The translations under genes and the position numbers were made by a program. The notes below the pieces were generated by a model. That model was not told the DNA's origin. It saw only the letters and a list, made by a program, of their open reading frames with translations, and did no database searches. A stretch of DNA of 64,000 nt from Paraburkholderia acidipaludis NBRC 101816 (GTDB taxonomy: Bacteria; Pseudomonadota; Gammaproteobacteria; Burkholderiales; Burkholderiaceae): assembly GCF_000684975.1 (NCBI RefSeq), contig NZ_BAXZ01000016.1:62001-126000 (forward strand). Reading direction: 5' to 3'. Shown piece by piece: positions 63,108 through 64,000 of the stretch. How positions within the stretch are numbered: position 1 is the stretch's first letter; each line of letters begins with the position of its first letter.

Positions 63108-64000
63108 TCAACCCTTCTTACCTGGCAACACAGTAGCCATAACCTGCCGCGCCGTATTGGCAATCACCCCCTTCTCCTCCGGATCGCCCTCCATCAGCGT
63201 GCGCGCGAAGTGCCGCGCCTGTTCAAGCGTGATATGCGGCGGCAGCGGCGGCACCTCAGGATCCGTCTTAACCTCGAGCAAGACCGGCCGCGTAGTCGCC
63301 AGTGCCGCATCCCATGCGTCGCCCACACGCGCGGCGTCGTCCACGTAGATCCCGGCGAGCCCAAGCAGTTCCGCGAAGCGGTGATACGGTACGTTCGGAA
63401 TGCGCTGCGACGCATCGAATTTCGGGTCGCCCTCCATCACGCGCTGCTCCCAGGTCACCTGATTCAGGTCCTCGTTGTTGAGCACCATGCAGATCCAGCG
63501 GTGATCGCTCCATTCTTTCCAGTACTTCGCAACGGTGATCAGCTCGGCCATGTTGTTCATCTGCATGGCGCCGTCGCCCACGAGCGCGAACACGGGCCGG
63601 CGCGGGTGCGCGAACTTCGCGGCGATCGCATAAGGCACGGCCGCGCCCATGGAGGCCAGCCCGCCCGAGAGTGAACACATCATGCCGCGCCGGATCTTCA
63701 GATCGCGCGCGTACCAGTTTGCACAGGACCCCGAATCGCTCGTGACGATGGAGTCATCGGGCAGCCGCGGCGAAAGCTCCGTGAAAACACGCTGCGGATT
63801 CACGGCGCCGCCCGTCTCCGCGTGTGCGCGCTCTTCGAGCACGCGTTGCCAGCGCCCGTTCGCGTGCACGATGCGATCGCGCCAGCTATGCGCGTGCTTC
63901 TGTTCGAGAAGCGGCAGGAGCGCGCGCAAGGTCGCCGCGCTGTCGCCCACGAGATTGACTTCCATCGGATAACGCAGGCTCAGCATGCCGGCGTCGATGT
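63108..64000 (-). CDS. Thiamine-diphosphate-dependent enzyme (pyruvate oxidase/acetolactate synthase family), 5' end outside window
   Basis: The frame is open to the right edge (297 codons visible) and includes the C-terminal half. The middle-domain end MEVNLVGDSAATLRALLPLL is followed by the TPP-binding domain. The pyrimidine/pyrophosphate motif is GDGAMQMNNMAELITVAKYW to VLNNEDLNQ (GDG...NN). SGGLASMGAAVPYAIAAKFA precedes it. Similar proteins are annotated as TPP-requiring enzymes near PoxB. Substrate unknown. Confidence 0.88.
   Translation of the reverse strand, partial: IDAGMLSLRYPMEVNLVGDSAATLRALLPLLEQKHAHSWRDRIVHANGRWQRVLEERAHAETGGAVNPQRVFTELSPRLPDDSIVTSDSGSCANWYARDLKIRRGMMCSLSGGLASMGAAVPYAIAAKFAHPRRPVFALVGDGAMQMNNMAELITVAKYWKEWSDHRWICMVLNNEDLNQVTWEQRVMEGDPKFDASQRIPNVPYHRFAELLGLAGIYVDDAARVGDAWDAALATTRPVLLEVKTDPEVPPLPPHITLEQARHFARTLMEGDPEEKGVIANTARQVMATVLPGKKG

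Overview
The window is GC-rich DNA of Burkholderiaceae type, most like Paraburkholderia or a close relative. The support is a Porin_4 porin, an ESPR-headed autotransporter, two RND pumps with the outer-membrane gene first, a clade-2 KatE and a strong GC-rich codon bias. Genus is an inference from gene content. No rRNA, tRNA or CRISPR array was seen.

1-15.7 kb is a well-kept catabolic region. On the minus strand an operon encodes acetoacetyl-CoA synthetase, a thiolase-fold protein without the usual Cys, a DUF35 zinc-ribbon/OB protein and a classical thiolase that runs off the left edge. Next is a GntR/UTRA regulator. A plus-strand operon follows: SDR, class II aldolase, ribose-type ABC importer (binding protein, ATPase, two permeases), PfkB kinase, second SDR and aldehyde dehydrogenase. 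This fits uptake of a polyol or sugar, oxidation to a ketose, phosphorylation, aldol cleavage to DHAP plus an aldehyde, and oxidation of that aldehyde. A nearly identical 20-bp palindromic element sits at the predicted start of both operons, so they are probably co-regulated.

15.7-30.2 kb is a patchwork. It holds an IS3-type OrfA remnant, a secreted beta-propeller protein, an intact OEP-MFP-RND efflux operon, an LpxL-type acyltransferase, a methyltransferase, a group II intron 3' end (domains V and VI) abutting a decayed IS5-family transposase, two conserved or unknown proteins, a tyrosine-recombinase remnant without its catalytic Tyr, and a small cyclic-phosphate-processing receiver-like protein.

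30.2-46.2 kb is a cell-surface and export region: an 1822-residue autotransporter with two kinds of passenger repeat, a divergent seven-repeat HAF protein, a second complete RND pump, a strip of decayed genes (sugar-binding protein, NtaA-type monooxygenase with its middle deleted), and a protein with a zinc-ribbon N-terminus and an OTU cysteine-protease (deubiquitinase-type) domain. The OTU protein is the most unexpected gene here.

46.5-64 kb is an envelope, transport and stress region: porin, NCS1 nucleobase transporter, MFS transporter, PfpI/DJ-1 protein, DUF1488, small membrane and stress-type proteins, a GH15 pseudogene, a lipoprotein, SDR, CBS protein, CPA1 antiporter, DUF3175 protein, KatE catalase, CDF transporter, a truncated 2Fe-2S subunit, and a TPP-dependent enzyme that runs off the right edge. 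Four genes (sugar-binding protein, monooxygenase, glucoamylase, 2Fe-2S subunit) are deletion derivatives.
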